From positions 310,001 through 374,000 of the forward strand of contig JAFEUB010000064.1 of NCBI GenBank assembly GCA_024529925.1: a stretch of 64,000 nucleotides of DNA. Direction: 5' to 3'. A model generated the notes under the pieces. That model worked only from the letters and a program-made list of their open reading frames with translations. It searched no databases and was not told the origin of the DNA. This document shows, one piece after another, positions 33,386 to 45,241 of this stretch. The DNA is from Ophthalmolycus amberensis (taxonomy: Eukaryota > Chordata > Actinopteri > Perciformes > Zoarcidae). Each line of letters begins with the position of its first letter. Positions within the stretch are counted from its first letter, which is position 1. The position numbers were made by a program, and so were the translations under genes.

Positions 33386-34394
33386 CCAAACTAAGCCATT
33401 TTTAGTGTTGATATGATGAAGTCAGACTTGAAATTCTAGCGTCCTTTCTAAGCTCTGTTTCGTCTCTTCACACTCCTGCAAAAGGCATTTGGCCTTGTTC
33501 AGCTGATAGTTTCTCATTTTCTCTGTCATACACAAATATGCCATTGAACGCAAACAATGAGCTGAAAGAGACAGAAAAAGCTGCGTAATACTTCTTAATA
33601 GCACAATGACATGATTCAATGTTGGCATCAAATACCGGTATATTGAATAATGCAGCTTAAAGCCATTTCTTTGACAATATAATAAGCAAAGTAAACAGGA
33701 ATAATACAGCTTCACAAAAAATTCCCAGTTATGGAATATGGATATAAATTTGGAAAAGAGGATTATGAATATGAATCAGAAACAGAAATAGTTTATTGCT
33801 AAGTACCTTACACACACAAGGAATTTAGCTTGGTGATTGGTGCGTGACAATAAACATTATTTAAAAATAGAAAATATATAGTAAAATATGAAAAATAAAA
33901 CGAGTACGTTCAAACAAGTGTGTTAATAAAGTTGTGTATATTCATGATGGAAAAGAGTTTATTACAGACAAGCAACCTATTAAACTTGAGGTTAGGAGTC
34001 AATTTAAGACTAGGTTGTCACCGTAATATAAATATGTTAAATATAATAGTATCACTCAATGTATCTCATCTCCTTCATGTGACTCAGAGGAAATATTCCC
34101 TTTCATGGATGACACGTGTTATTTTAATCATGCTCATCTCAAGAAATGTTACGAGGACCAGGCTCAGATATGCAACAAAGAATATAATGTAGCTTAAGAA
34201 TAAAATCAAATGTCAATGTTTATTGTTTTGTTTCATGAAAGCAGAAAGGCGTCATTGAGCAATAAGCTTGACAGAGGTTTTAGATGTCAGGGTCAATAAG
34301 CAGCATCGGCCGTTCAGCTAAAATCTTCAACTCTGATGAATATTCTTTGCTTAAATAAAGAAGGACAACACTCAGCAACGTTTGTGTTGAATAC
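33386..34394. other. Unit 4-specific block with a diverged RNase 3' flank
   Basis: This DNA is missing from units 1-3, where gaacatcaaagaacc joins agatgtcagg directly. From about 33900 to 34300 it is a diverged copy of the 3' flank found beyond every RNase gene (compare 34680-35045: catctcctccatg, tcatgttcgtctcaagaa, agcagaaagg). It is probably the remains of an older RNase copy. A minus-strand open piece at 33422-33565 follows a good acceptor (tctctttcag) and encodes a Lys/Glu-rich helix (MTEKMRNYQLNKAKC...) that I do not recognise. Confidence 0.45.
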
Positions 34395-35101
34395 TTTTAT
34401 TTCTACAGACAATTTGGACCAAAATAACGATAATAATACAATCTGGAAAGCAAAAGGGAAGAGAAAGCTGCTGAAGCTGAAGGGAAACTGAATATTTTTC
34501 ATTATGGCTTTAAGTTACATTAACAAATACTAAGTCAATACTTTTATATTTTTTAAATGTATTTGTTACTCTGAAGAACCAAACAGTTTGACAAAATTCA
34601 CACTGGAGAAAGTATATTGATATAAATGTGGCGAACATTAGTTTGACAATAACAGGATTATACAGAGTAATAATAGTATGAAGTGAACTCATCATGGAAA
34701 AATGTACCCATAAGTTTTATATAGACAAGCAACATTAACCTTACGGGTAGCTGGTAATACAAGACTCAGCATTAACAAGACTCAAGAGACAAACTAGATT
34801 GTTGAGCTTTAGTTTAAAATGTGTATCTCTATTGATACTGTTACTCATCTCCTCCATGTAACGTAGAGGAATCATTTTCTTTCATGCATGTTCTGTTTTA
34901 ATCATGTTCGTCTCAAGAAGTGTTCTGATCAAGAAGCTCAAATATTTTACACAATATAATGTATTCAAATGTTTTCATGTAAGCAGAAAGGTTTGGTTCA
35001 TCTATAAGCGTGACAGAGGTTTCAGTTGTCGGGTCAATAATGGGCCTGACTACTGGGATCCAATGTCAAACACTTCAGACACTTGGTCCATTCTAAGGAG
35101 T

Positions 35102-36292
35102 CTAAGGTTGGCAGGGGATAGCGTTAGGGGGTGGAATTTGGTTGGTGTACTTCTCAAAATGGACAGGAAGGCAGCGGTTCAAAGTTATATCACAGGCCAC
35201 AATCACTGGATCTTGGGTTTCGGAATGCTTTGTAACTTTGCAATTTTGGTCGACTTCGAGATAATGGAACATCATGGGTGAATCACTGATGCACAAGTCA
35301 CGGTTGTTATTTAGCTGGCGGCCTTTGCCATTACAGATCTGCTCGACAAGTCCCTGATCCGAACCCTCGAAGAAGGACTGCTTTGGTCTGTTTTTGCAGA
35401 AGTTTTCCTCGTCTTTTTCAATGTCCAATAGGTACCTGTATAATGAGATCAATATTTAACTGCAAAGTAAATGGTATGTACAATGTAGTTTAATTACTCT
35501 GAAATATGTCAATAAAGCAGTAGTGTGACATTAAAAACCCTGTCATCAACTTCTATGAAATCAATAAGAAATGTTGGTCAGTTGACAATATAATTTCTAA
35601 AATCCTGAAGTACGCAGTACTGTAATGTATTATCTTAATCTAATTAGTGGCTAATGAACTAATTGACACTTTAACTTACTTTTTCCACTCGTCCAATGAA
35701 TTTCTGTCAAAGTCCTTTTGAAGGATGTGTTTCTGAACAAATCCTTTGTACTTCTTGCTTCTAACTTTCTCAACACAAGGATCGTTCCATGCACGAACGA
35801 GGGTCAGAGCCAGTGTGACGGTGATCAGGAGAACGATGTTCATCTTGTCTAGAGGGGAGAAGGAATGAGACTTTTTGAGCATCTTATTTTACTCCTCTTA
35901 AAATACACCAGTAATTGGTCAAGTGCCGTCCACACAGCATCCACACTACACTCATCACTACGTGCAAAATGAACGTCTCTTGTAAATGAATCAGTATTGT
36001 CACATCGGTTTGATAGCATTTCAATTATTTACTGATCTAGAAAGGTACTCTACAAATAAACTCAATAATACATTTACCTTCCTGACTTGAAAGTAGAAAG
36101 ACATAAATGTTCTTATTGTTAGTCATCTCACTCAAACAGGACAGAAAACTGATTCTAATAATAATAAAACAACATTTGTGTTGTTGATGAAGAGCTTTCC
36201 TCACCTGCTCTGATCAGCAGCCTCTGTACTGTAGATGTTGCTGTGTTGAGTCTGGAGGAGGATCGATACCAGCTGATGTTGAAGTCTCTGAT
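35102..36292 (-). CDS. RNase A-type secreted ribonuclease, gene A (165 aa)
   Basis: The coding exons are 35680-35843 and 35102-35435 (minus strand, GT/AG, phase 2), after an untranslated exon ending at 36205 whose intron ends at 35849. The 165-residue product has a signal peptide (MNIVLLITVTLALTLVRA), then a mature chain with a KHI box (His39, matching catalytic His12 of RNase A), C-K-N-R-P-K-Q-S-F (68-76, in place of the CKxxNTF box) and CLPVHFE with His147 matching catalytic His119. There are eight Cys (23, 68, 89, 103, 120, 136, 143, 163). The family cuts RNA outside cells and several members are antimicrobial or angiogenic; this role is inferred. The coding region is split by an intron. 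A minus-strand AATAAA lies at 34396-34401. Exon 2 is identical to gene C. Confidence 0.82.
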
Positions 36293-36316
36293 AGAAGTCC
36301 AACAATATGTCTCCCC

Positions 36317-36323
36317 TTTTAAA
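36317..36323 (-). promoter_or_regulatory. TATA-like box of RNase gene A
   Basis: On the minus strand the TTTAAAA of ggtttaaaagggg lies about 25-30 bp before the presumed start of the untranslated first exon (36205 to about 36292). The box, first exon and its gtgagg donor are conserved in all four RNase genes. Confidence 0.5.
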
Positions 36324-37480
36324 CCTCCTCTTGTCTTGGAAACATTTGACCGCAACCAATCACTTTACAACAAGGAGATGAACAGCCAATTAAAATACTG
36401 CACATTTATCTTCACCTTAAATGTCTCATTATTGGATGAAGCATGTATACGTTGATACTGCTCCATGTAATTCTGTAAATGAGGAAGAGCAGCTTCTCAT
36501 TTGCATAGATATGTAGCCGGTGTGGAGCCACGATGTTGAAAACTCGTGCAGAAGATACTGCACATGACCTGCAACCCATCCAGTCTGTGAAACACACAGA
36601 AGAGACAACAGGTGAAACACCTCTGTAAATACAACAGCTACATGCATCCAGTGGTGTGATGCTGTCGGTCAGTTGATACAACAAATGCAATTTACTCATA
36701 TCATGGAAAAGAGAATAAGAAAATATAGAAAACCCGACAACACCTGTTGTGCAATAAATACTGTAATAAAAGCATTGGATTCACAAAATATACAGTTTAT
36801 GTTGTAAGTGTTTTAAATGGCAGCAAACAGGAACATGTGTAATAACCAGGATCATAACAGTGTATAAGAAATACACTCACGTTGTTGAATCATAGTGAGT
36901 TCTGCAGGTGCTGTTCCTTTTAGTAACGTGTTAAGTACATTAAAAGCTTTCGTCCTTTGTTCATTAAAGTTGCCCCAAACTAAATCTGCCGTCCGTCTGC
37001 CAGAAACTTCTAGAAAGATATAAAGGAGAACAATGAGCAGTTTTTACGTCCAATCACAATCCAGCTACAACAAACAATAAAGAACACTGATTAACTGCCA
37101 CGTTATAATATACAAGAGGGCTGCTGAATGTTCACAGTTGTGTCTACGTAGATCTAGCAGGTACTTTTCATTTTGTCTTCAACTTCATTTTGTGTTCTGC
37201 AATAAGGAGACATGGGTTTCTATATTTGCTGCTAAACACTGCAGCAGCTCGTATGGGGCAGGCGGGTGTAGGAAACCAGCTTCCCTTTCTCTAATGCTCA
37301 GCTGTGGAAGGATACATTGTTCACCAAGAAGGACAACATTTAAACATTTTAAAGTAAAGTCACCATTTCCAGGAAACCCTCCGAAAACTGTGAGAGGTTT
37401 TGTGTCGTATTGTTTAACACATACAACAAACAGTAAGTTCATGAAAATTAATTTCACATTTGTCATCTTCAATTGAAGCT
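36324..37480. other. Upstream region of RNase gene A, no gene seen
   Basis: No known protein is recognised here. Two overlapping open frames (37138-37476 plus, 37185-37472 minus) recur at 42829-43167 only because the block is duplicated (offset about 5691), and neither resembles a family I know. Confidence 0.5.
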
Positions 37481-37945
37481 ACTCACTGTGGGTGAAACGG
37501 GACACAACGAAAGTCACTGTGGGTGAGACGAGACACAACAAAAGTCACTGTGGGTGAAACGGGACACAACAAAAGTCACTGTGGGTGAAACGGGACACAA
37601 CAAAAGTCACTGTGGGTGAAACGGGACACAACGAAAGTCACTGTGGGTGAAACGGGACACAACAAAAGTCACTGTGGGTGAGACGAGACACAACAAAAGT
37701 CACTTTGGGTGAAACGAGACACAACAAAAGTCACTGTGGGTGAAACGGGACACAACAAAAGTCACTGTGGGTGAAACGGGACACAATAAAAGTCACTGTG
37801 GGTGAGACGAGACACAACAAAAGTCACTGTGGGTGAAACGGGACACAATAAAAGTCACTGTGGGTGAGACGAGACACAACATAAGTCACTGTGGGTGAGA
37901 CTGTCCACAACAAAAGTCACTGTGGGTGAGACTGGACGCAAGAAA
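37481..37945. repeat. 31-bp minisatellite, array A (about 15 copies)
   Basis: The unit is gtcactgtgggtgaaacggg followed by acacaacaaaa. Variants agacgagac and a single agactgtcc replace aaacgggac. The array starts after a unique ctactcactgtggg and ends in agactggacgcaag. Two isolated motif copies in the opposite orientation lie at 38311-38325 and 38346-38362. Confidence 0.92.
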
Positions 37946-39372
37946 ACATGAAACATCTGTGAACATCACTCTTTGATTAAACGGTTTAACAGCTTGATGA
38001 CATCATGAGTGGACATTGTTTGGCTACAGTGGTGGAATATAACTAAGTACATTTAGGCAACAATGCATACCTGTTACTCCACTACATGTGTCATTACTTG
38101 CACAAGTCAAGTCAGAATATTAACAACTCTCTGTCAGTCTCACGCGCGTTGAACCTCTCACGTGGTGAATTTGGGGTACATTTTGCAGTAAATCTAAAGA
38201 GTTAGAATCTGTAAATGTTACTGTTGGATTTACAGGAAACGGCTCAGTTTTGCTGCTGTATTTCAACATACTTTTTCTTCTCACTTATGCGTTTATATTT
38301 CATCTAGTCTGACCCACAGTGACTTGGTGCTTATGTGTTCTTCTTGCGTACAGTCTCACCCACAGTGACTGAGCCCTGTAGCCAAACTGCAAATGTGACC
38401 GAACACATCTTTAAAAAGGGGACACTGTGTAGGATTTAGTAATATAATATTCATAACTATGATTTCATTATTGTATTATCACCTGAAACGTTGAATGGTT
38501 GTGGTTCCCTGACCTAAAGACTAACTGTTTATATCTGCATAGAGAGCGGGTCCTCTTCAGGGAGCCCACCTGGTCCCACCGCCGTGTTTCAATAGTAACC
38601 CAGAACAGATGTTCCGTTCATAGTACATGTATGTGATTCATATGTTTTTGATGGTTTACGGAAAGCTTTTAGCGATAGTATTTAGCTAGCTAACTCTTAT
38701 TTCTAAATTGCAGTTGTTCGGTGAAACGTGGAGATGAGACTTTCTCTAAGGCAGGCGTCTCAAACTCATCTTCTCTCTGGGGCCACATCAGCATCACGGT
38801 CGCCCTCAAAGGGCCGGTTGTAAATGGAAGACGGTGTAAATGTAACTTCTCCTAACATATTGGTAAATAACTCTCTGCATTTGATTATTGCTTATTCAAT
38901 TACAATTATAATTGTATAAGCAAAATGTTTGACTGAGTTGGACTTTCCCCAAACAGCTTGCAAACCTTATTGAATGACTGTTCCTCAAAACAGCTTTCCT
39001 ATTTAGTCAATTAATAATGCAGTGGTTTAAAACAGTTCCATGAATACTTCTGTTGATGTCTTGACAAATTCCCTTCACTTCATGACTTGTTTTTAAAATA
39101 ATTGTGCATAGTGTTTTGGGAATAACTGAAGGGTGCTGTTGTGGCAAGGATGCGGAGATGCAGTGAGGAGGTCACTGTTGGGAACACCTGATGCTAGAAA
39201 ATACTATGGCCCTTGAAAATGCATGCCTCTCTGCATGAATGCACATGACCTGCAACCCATCCAGTCAATAACACAACAAATGCAATGTTTTTACCAACAT
39301 CATGAATAGTAAAATATAGAAAATCCTCCAACAACTTTACTATTTATGCAATGATTTACCATGCTGTTGAAA
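37946..39372. other. Intergenic repeat mixture downstream of array A
   Basis: No gene is seen. Bases about 38028-38110 (gtggtggaatataactaagtac...) resemble a widespread fish repeat, and about 38752-38825 (gcgtctcaaactcat...ggggccacatcag...gggccggttgtaaatg) resembles another. Both recur at 43725-43800 and 44446-44520, and parts at 60016-60090 and 61022-61240. Confidence 0.5.
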
Positions 39373-40090
39373 AATGGTAAAAGAAAGACCTGTTGCCTAT
39401 TTTCCTACTAAACGTGATGGCGTTGCAGCAGGATTTCCTCTGTGCCTCTGTGCAGTATAGCTGCAGCAGAGAAAGCTGTGGTTGCGTCACGTCACACTGT
39501 TGGTGATGGTCATCTCACACTCATGGTTCCACATGCAGTTTCACACATCCTGCATACTCAGAAAACATCACACTTGTCTCTGCAGCGATGGTTGAGATAT
39601 CACACCACTCTTCCTGACATGCCTCACGTCACCGAAGAGATGTACTGTCCATAACCCTGCCACCCTTTTCCCCACTCCAGCTGATGGTGAGCCTCACAAC
39701 TGTGCAGCTTCAATAAACCAAGTGTGCACGTCCAGACCTGATGTCTCCGACTTTCCTGTCCCCAATGCAGACATGGAGGACTTCGTAGATGGGTCCGCCC
39801 CCCCCGCTTTCCAGACACTGGTGAAGGGTTGGTGGGGTTTGCGCTAATAAGTCAAAATGAAACTCTGTTCAGTGGTAAATGACCATTTCCTTTATCTGCA
39901 GAAGCTCGCAAATTGGCTGATGGCAAGACTGTTAACATATACACTGACTTGCTGGTGTTGAACATGATTTTGGTGCACTTTGGCGCCATCGGGACTTCCT
40001 GACATCATCTGGAAAACCCATAGCACACCACAAACTCTGGGCAGCTGGATGCTGCAGAATGCCACCTGCAGGTCATCCACCTCCACAAAG
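39373..40090 (+). pseudogene. Endogenous retrovirus pol remnant (RT connection and RNase H)
   Basis: Read in more than one frame, the stretch shows a retroviral RT connection (PVAYFPTKRDGVAAG, then AAAEKAVVASRH, LMVPHAVSHIL, SLQRWLRYHTTL) and then RNase H pieces (DFVDGSA near 39783, TVNIYTD near 39925, HDFGALWRHRDFLTSSGKP). These blocks are typical of vertebrate class I-like retroviral pol. Several frameshifts and in-frame stops separate them, for example at 39452 and 39847, and there is no protease, RT core, integrase or LTR nearby. It is an old dead fragment. The right edge joins the 3' flank of RNase gene B. Confidence 0.7.
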
Positions 40091-40831
40091 AACTTTCCAT
40101 CATTTCATGATGGATTTCATTTTGCCTTTGCTTAAATAAAGGACAACACTCAGCAATGTTTGTGTTGAATACTTTTATTTCTGCAGACAATTTGGACCAA
40201 AATAACGATAATAATACAATCTGCAAAGCAAAAGGGAAGAGAAAGCTGCTGAAGCTGAAGGGACACAGAATAGGTTTCATAAGTCAAACATCTTTTATAT
40301 TTTTTACATTTATTTGTTACTCTGAAGAACAAAACCAAAAAAGACAGAACAGTTTTACAAAGAATTCACACTGGAGAAAGTATATTGATATAAATGTGGC
40401 GAACATTAGTTTGACAATATTAGGATTATACAGAGTAATAATAGTATGAAGTGAATACGTTTTATATAGACAAGCAACCTGTTAACCTTAACAACTCAAC
40501 TAGATTGTTCAGCTTCAGTTTAAAATGTGTATCTCTATAAATATGTTATTAATATGATACTGTTACTCAGTTACTCATCTCCTCCATGTAACGTAGAGGA
40601 ATCATTTTCTTTCATGCATGTTCTGTTTTAATCATGTTCGTCTCAAGAAGTGTTCTGATCAAGAAGCTCAAATATTTTACACAATATAATGTATTCAAAT
40701 GTTTTCATGTAAGCAGAAAGGTTTGGTTTATCTATAAGCGTGACAGAGGTTTCAGTTGTCGGGTCAATAATGGGCCTGACTACTGGGATCCAATGTCAAA
40801 CACTTCAGACACTTGGTCCATTCTAAGGAGT

Positions 40832-41987
40832 CTAAGGTTTGCAGGGGATAGCGTCAGGGGGTGGATTTTGGTTGGTGGACTTCTCAAAATGGACAGGAAG
40901 GCAGCGGTTCAAAGTTATATCACAAGCCACAACCACTTTTTCTGTGATAATGCTACGCTTTATACTTTTGCAATTTTTTTTGACTTTGAGAAAATATACC
41001 ATCATGGGTGAATCACTGATGCACAAGTTTCCGTCAAACTGGCGGCCTTTGCCATTACAGATCTGGTTGACACGTTGCGCATCCAAACCCTCGAAGAAGG
41101 ACTGCGTTGGTCTGCCGCAGAGTTTTTTCTTCTGTAGGTACCTGTGTAATGAGATCAATATTTAACTGCAAAGTAAATGGTATTTACAATGTAGTTTAAT
41201 TACTCTGAAATATGTCAATAAAGCAGTAGTGTGACATTAAAAACCCTGTCATCAACTTCTATGACATCAATGTTGGTCAGTTGACAATATAATTTCTAAA
41301 ATCCTGAAGTACGCAGTACTGTAATGTATTATCTTGATCAGTGGCTAATGAACTAATTGACACTTTAACTTACTTTTTCCACGCATACAATGAATTTCTG
41401 TCAAAGTCCTTTTGAAGGATGTGTTTCTGAACAAATCCTTTGTACTTCTTGCTTCTAACTTTCTCAACACAAGGATCGTCCCATGCACGAACGAGGGTCA
41501 GAGCCAGTGTGACGGTGATCAGGAGAACGATGTTCATCTTGTCTAGAGGGGAGAAGGAATGAGACTTTTTGAGCATCTTATTTTACTCCTCTTAAAATAC
41601 ACCAGTAATTGGTCAAGTGCCGTCCACACAGCATCCACACTACACTCATCACTACGTGCAAAATGAACGTCTCTTGTAAATGAATCAGTATTGTCACATC
41701 GGTTTGATAGCATTTTAATTATTTACTGATCTAGAAAGGTACTCTACAAATAAACTCAATAATACATTTACCTTCCTGACTTGAAAGTAGAAAGACATAA
41801 ATGTTCTTATTGTTAGTCATCTCACTCAAACAGGACAGAAAACTGATTCTAATAATAACAAAACAACATTTGTGTTGTTGATGAAGAGCTTTCCTCACCT
41901 GCTCTGATCAGCAGCCTCTGTACTGTAGATGTTGCTGTGTTGAGTCTGGAGGAGGATCGATACCAGCTGATGTTGAAGTCTCTGATA
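40832..41987 (-). CDS. RNase A-type secreted ribonuclease, gene B (157 aa)
   Basis: Coding exons are 41374-41537 and 40832-41141; the untranslated exon ends at 41899. The signal peptide and KHI box (His39) match gene A. Exon 2 is the most diverged of the four: it lacks the acidic DIEKDEEN stretch, has CGRPTQSFFEG, a basic segment (KVKKNCKSIKRSIITEKV), and keeps CLPVHFE with the second catalytic His. All length differences are multiples of three and the splice sites are intact, so the frame is under constraint. At the position of catalytic Lys41 an Arg is found if C-x-R-P-x-Q-S-F is aligned with CKxxNTF from the Phe backwards. A minus-strand AATAAA lies at 40174-40179. Confidence 0.82.
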
Positions 41988-42010
41988 GAAGTCCAACAAT
42001 ATGTCTCCCC

Positions 42011-42017
42011 TTTTAAA
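42011..42017 (-). promoter_or_regulatory. TATA-like box of RNase gene B
   Basis: Same TTTAAAA context as gene A, upstream of the untranslated exon that ends at 41899. Confidence 0.5.
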
Positions 42018-43171
42018 CCTCCTCTTGTCTTGGAAACATTTGACCGCAACCAATCACTTTACAACAAGGAGATGAACAGCCAATTAAAATACTGCACATT
42101 TATCTTCACCTTAAATGTCTCATTATTGGATGAGGCATGTATACGTTGATACTGCTCCATGTAATTCTGTAAATGAGGAAGAGCAGCTTCTCATTTGCAT
42201 AGATATGTAGCCGTGTGGAGCCACGATGTTGAAAACTCGTGCAGAAGATACTGCACATGACCTGCAACCCATCCAGTCTGTGAAACACACAGAAGAGACA
42301 ACAGGTGAAACACCTCTGTAAATACAACAGCTACATGCATCCAGTGGTGTGATGCTGTCGGTCAGTTGATACAACAAATGCAATTTACTCATATCATGGA
42401 AAAGAGAATAAGAAAATATAGAAAACCCGACAACACCTGTTGTGCAATAAATACTGTAATAAAAGCATTGGATTCACAAAATATACAGTTTATGTTGTAA
42501 GTGTTTTAAATGGCAGCAAACAGGAACATGTGTAATAACCAGGATCATAACAGTGTATAAGAAATACACTCACGTTGTTGAATCATAGTGAGTTCTGCAG
42601 GTGCTGTTCCTTTTAGTAACGTTAAGTACATTAAAAGCTTTCGTCCTTTGTTCATTAAAGTTGCCCCAAACTAAATCTGCCGTCCGTCTGCCAGAAACTT
42701 CTAGAAAGATATAAAGGAGAACAATGAGCAGTTTTTACGTCCAATCACAATCCAGCTACAACAAACAATAAAGAACACTGATTAACTGCCACGTTATAAT
42801 ATACAAGAGGGCTGCTGAATGTTCACAGTTGTGTCTACGTAGATCTAGCAGGTACTTTTCATTTTGTCTTCAACTTCATTTTGTGTTCTGCAATAAGGAG
42901 ACATGGGTTTCTATATTTGCTGCTAAACACTGCAGCAGCTCGTATGGGGCAGGCGGGTGTAGGAAACCAGCTTCCCTTTCTCTAATGCTCAGCTGTGGAA
43001 GGATACATTGTTCACCAAGAAGGACAACATTTAAACATTTTAAAGTAAAGTCACCATTTCCAGGAAACCCTCCGAAAACTGTGAGAGGTTTTGTGTCGTA
43101 TTGTTTAACACATACAACAAACAGTAAGTTCATGAAAATTAATTTCACATTTGTCATCTTCAATTGAAGCT
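42018..43171. other. Upstream region of RNase gene B, no gene seen
   Basis: Duplicate of 36324-37480. No coding family is recognised. Confidence 0.5.
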
Positions 43172-43635
43172 ACTCACTGTGGGTGAAACGGGACACAACG
43201 AAAGTCACTGTGGGTGAGACGAGACACAACAAAAGTCACTGTGGGTGAGACTGTACACAACAAAAGTCACTGTGGGTGAAACGGGACACAACAAAAGTCA
43301 CTGTGGGTGAGACTGTACACAACAAAAGTCACTGTGGGTGAAACGGGACACAATAAAAGTCACTGTGGGTGAGACTGTACACAACAAAAGTCACTGTGGG
43401 TGAAACGGGACACAATAAAAGTCACTGTGGGTGAGACTGTACACAACAAAAGTCACTGTGGGTGAAACGGGACACAACATAAAGTCACTGTGGGTGAAAC
43501 GGGACACAATAAAAGTCACTGTGGGTGAGACTGTACACAATAAAAGTCACTGTGGGTGAGACGAGACACAACATAAGTCACTGTGGGTGAAACGGGACAC
43601 AATAAAAGTCACTGTGGGTGAGACTGGACGCAAGA
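43172..43635. repeat. 31-bp minisatellite, array B (about 15 copies)
   Basis: Same unit as array A, but here aaacgggac units alternate with agactgtac units, a type almost absent from array A. One unit has an extra base (caacataaag). The flanks on both sides match those of array A. Confidence 0.92.
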
Positions 43636-45063
43636 AAACATGAAACATCTGTGAACATCACTCTTTGATTAAACGGTTTAACAGCTTGATGACATCATGA
43701 GTGGACATTGTTTGGCTACAGTGGTGGAATATAACTAAGTACATTTAGGCAACAATGCATACCTGTTACTCCACTACATGTGTCATTACTTGCACAAGTC
43801 AAGTCAGAATATTAACAACTCTCTGTCAGTCTCACGCGCGTTGAACCTCTCACGTGGTGAATTTGGGGTACATTTTGCAGTAAATCTAAAGAGTTAGAAT
43901 CTGTAAATGTTACTGTTGGATTTACAGGAAACGGCTCAGTTTTGCTGCTGTATTTCAACATACTTTTTCTTCTCACTTATGCGTTTATATTTCATCTAGT
44001 CTGACCCACAGTGACTTGGTGCTTATGTGTTCTTCTTGCGTACAGTCTCACCCACAGTGACTGAGCCCTGTAGCCAAACTGCAAATGTGACCGAACACAT
44101 CTTTAAAAAGGGGACACTGTGTAGGATTTAGTAATAAAATATTCATAACTATGATTTCATTATTGTATTATCACCTGAAACGTTGAATGGTTGTGGTTCC
44201 CTGACCTAAAGACTAACTGTTTATATCTGCATAGAGAGCGGGTCCTCTTCAGGGAGCCCACCTGGTCCCACCGCCGTGTTTCAATAGTAACCCAGAACAG
44301 ATGTTCAGTTCATAGTACATGTATGTGATTCATATGTTTTTGATGGTTTACGGAAAGCTTTTAGCGATAGTATTTAGCTAGCTAACTCTTATTTCTAAAT
44401 TGCAGTTGTTCGGTGAAACGTGGAGATGAGACTTTCTCTAAGGCAGGCGTCTCAAACTCATCTTCTCTCTGGGGCCACATCAGCATCACGGTCGCCCTCA
44501 AAGGGCCGGTTGTAAATGGAAGACGGTGTAAATGTAACTTCTCCTAACATATTGGTAAATAACTCTCTGCATTTGATTATTGCTTATTCAATTACAATTA
44601 TAATTGTATAAGCAAAATGTTTGACTGAGTTGGACTTTCCCCAAACAGCTTGCAAACCTTATTGAATGACTGTTCCTCAAAACAGCTTTCCTATTTAGTC
44701 AATTAATAATGCAGTGGTTTAAAACAGTTCCATGAATACTTCTGTTGATGTCTTGACAAATTCCCTTCACTTCATGACTTGTTTTTAAAATAATTGTGCA
44801 TAGTGTTTTGGGAATAACTGAAGGGTGCTGTTGTGGCAAGGATGCGGAGATGCAGTGAGGAGGTCACTGTTGGGAACACCTGATGCTAGAAAATGCTATG
44901 GCCCTTGAAAATGCATGCCTCTCTGCATGAATGCACATGACCTGCAACCCATCCAGTCAATAACACAACAAATGCAATGTTTTTACCAGCATCATGAATA
45001 GTAAAATATAGAAAATCCTCCAACAACTTTACTATTTATGCAATGATTTACCATGCTGTTGAA
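43636..45063. other. Intergenic repeat mixture downstream of array B
   Basis: Duplicate of 37946-39372 with few differences. No gene is seen. Confidence 0.5.
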
Positions 45064-45240
45064 AAATGGTAAAAGAAAGACCTGTTGCCTATTTTTCTAC
45101 TAAACGTGATGGTGTTGCAGCAGGATCTCCTCTGTGCAGTATAGCTGCAGCAGAGAAAGCTCTGGTTGCGTCACGTCACGCTGTTGGTGATGGTCATCTC
45201 ACACTCATGGTTCCACATGCAGTTTCACACATCCTGCATA
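45064..45240 (+). pseudogene. Truncated endogenous retrovirus pol remnant, copy B
   Basis: Duplicate of the start of the remnant at 39373 (PVAYFSTKRDGVAAG, AAAEKALVASRHAVGDGHL, VPHAVSHIL). It lacks the duplicated gcctctgt of copy A and is cut at 45240 by the hAT element; the RNase H part is missing. Confidence 0.7.
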
Positions 45241-45241
45241 C

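Larger units (their letters stand above)
35640..39540. repeat. RNase segmental unit, copy A
   Basis: This block, from RNase exon 1 through its promoter, the minisatellite and the retroviral pol piece, is repeated almost unchanged at about 41330-45240, offset about 5690. Differences are few single bases and indels plus the minisatellite content. Confidence 0.85.
41330..45240. repeat. RNase segmental unit, copy B
   Basis: Second copy of the block at 35640-39540. It ends abruptly at 45240, inside the retroviral pol piece, where the hAT element begins. Confidence 0.85.

Noticed and set aside
35102..35281. Plus-strand frame over the RNase exon (34904-35281 and copies)
   Set aside because: It is the antisense shadow of the conserved RNase exon and contains its splice and stop region.
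37138..37476. 112-codon plus and 95-codon minus frames next to the minisatellite
   Set aside because: Both strands are open over the same bases, they occur only in duplicated DNA, and neither looks like a known protein.
37481..37945. CRISPR-like array of short repeats
   Set aside because: The 31-bp units are contiguous, with no unique spacers, and the context is a fish genome; it is a minisatellite.
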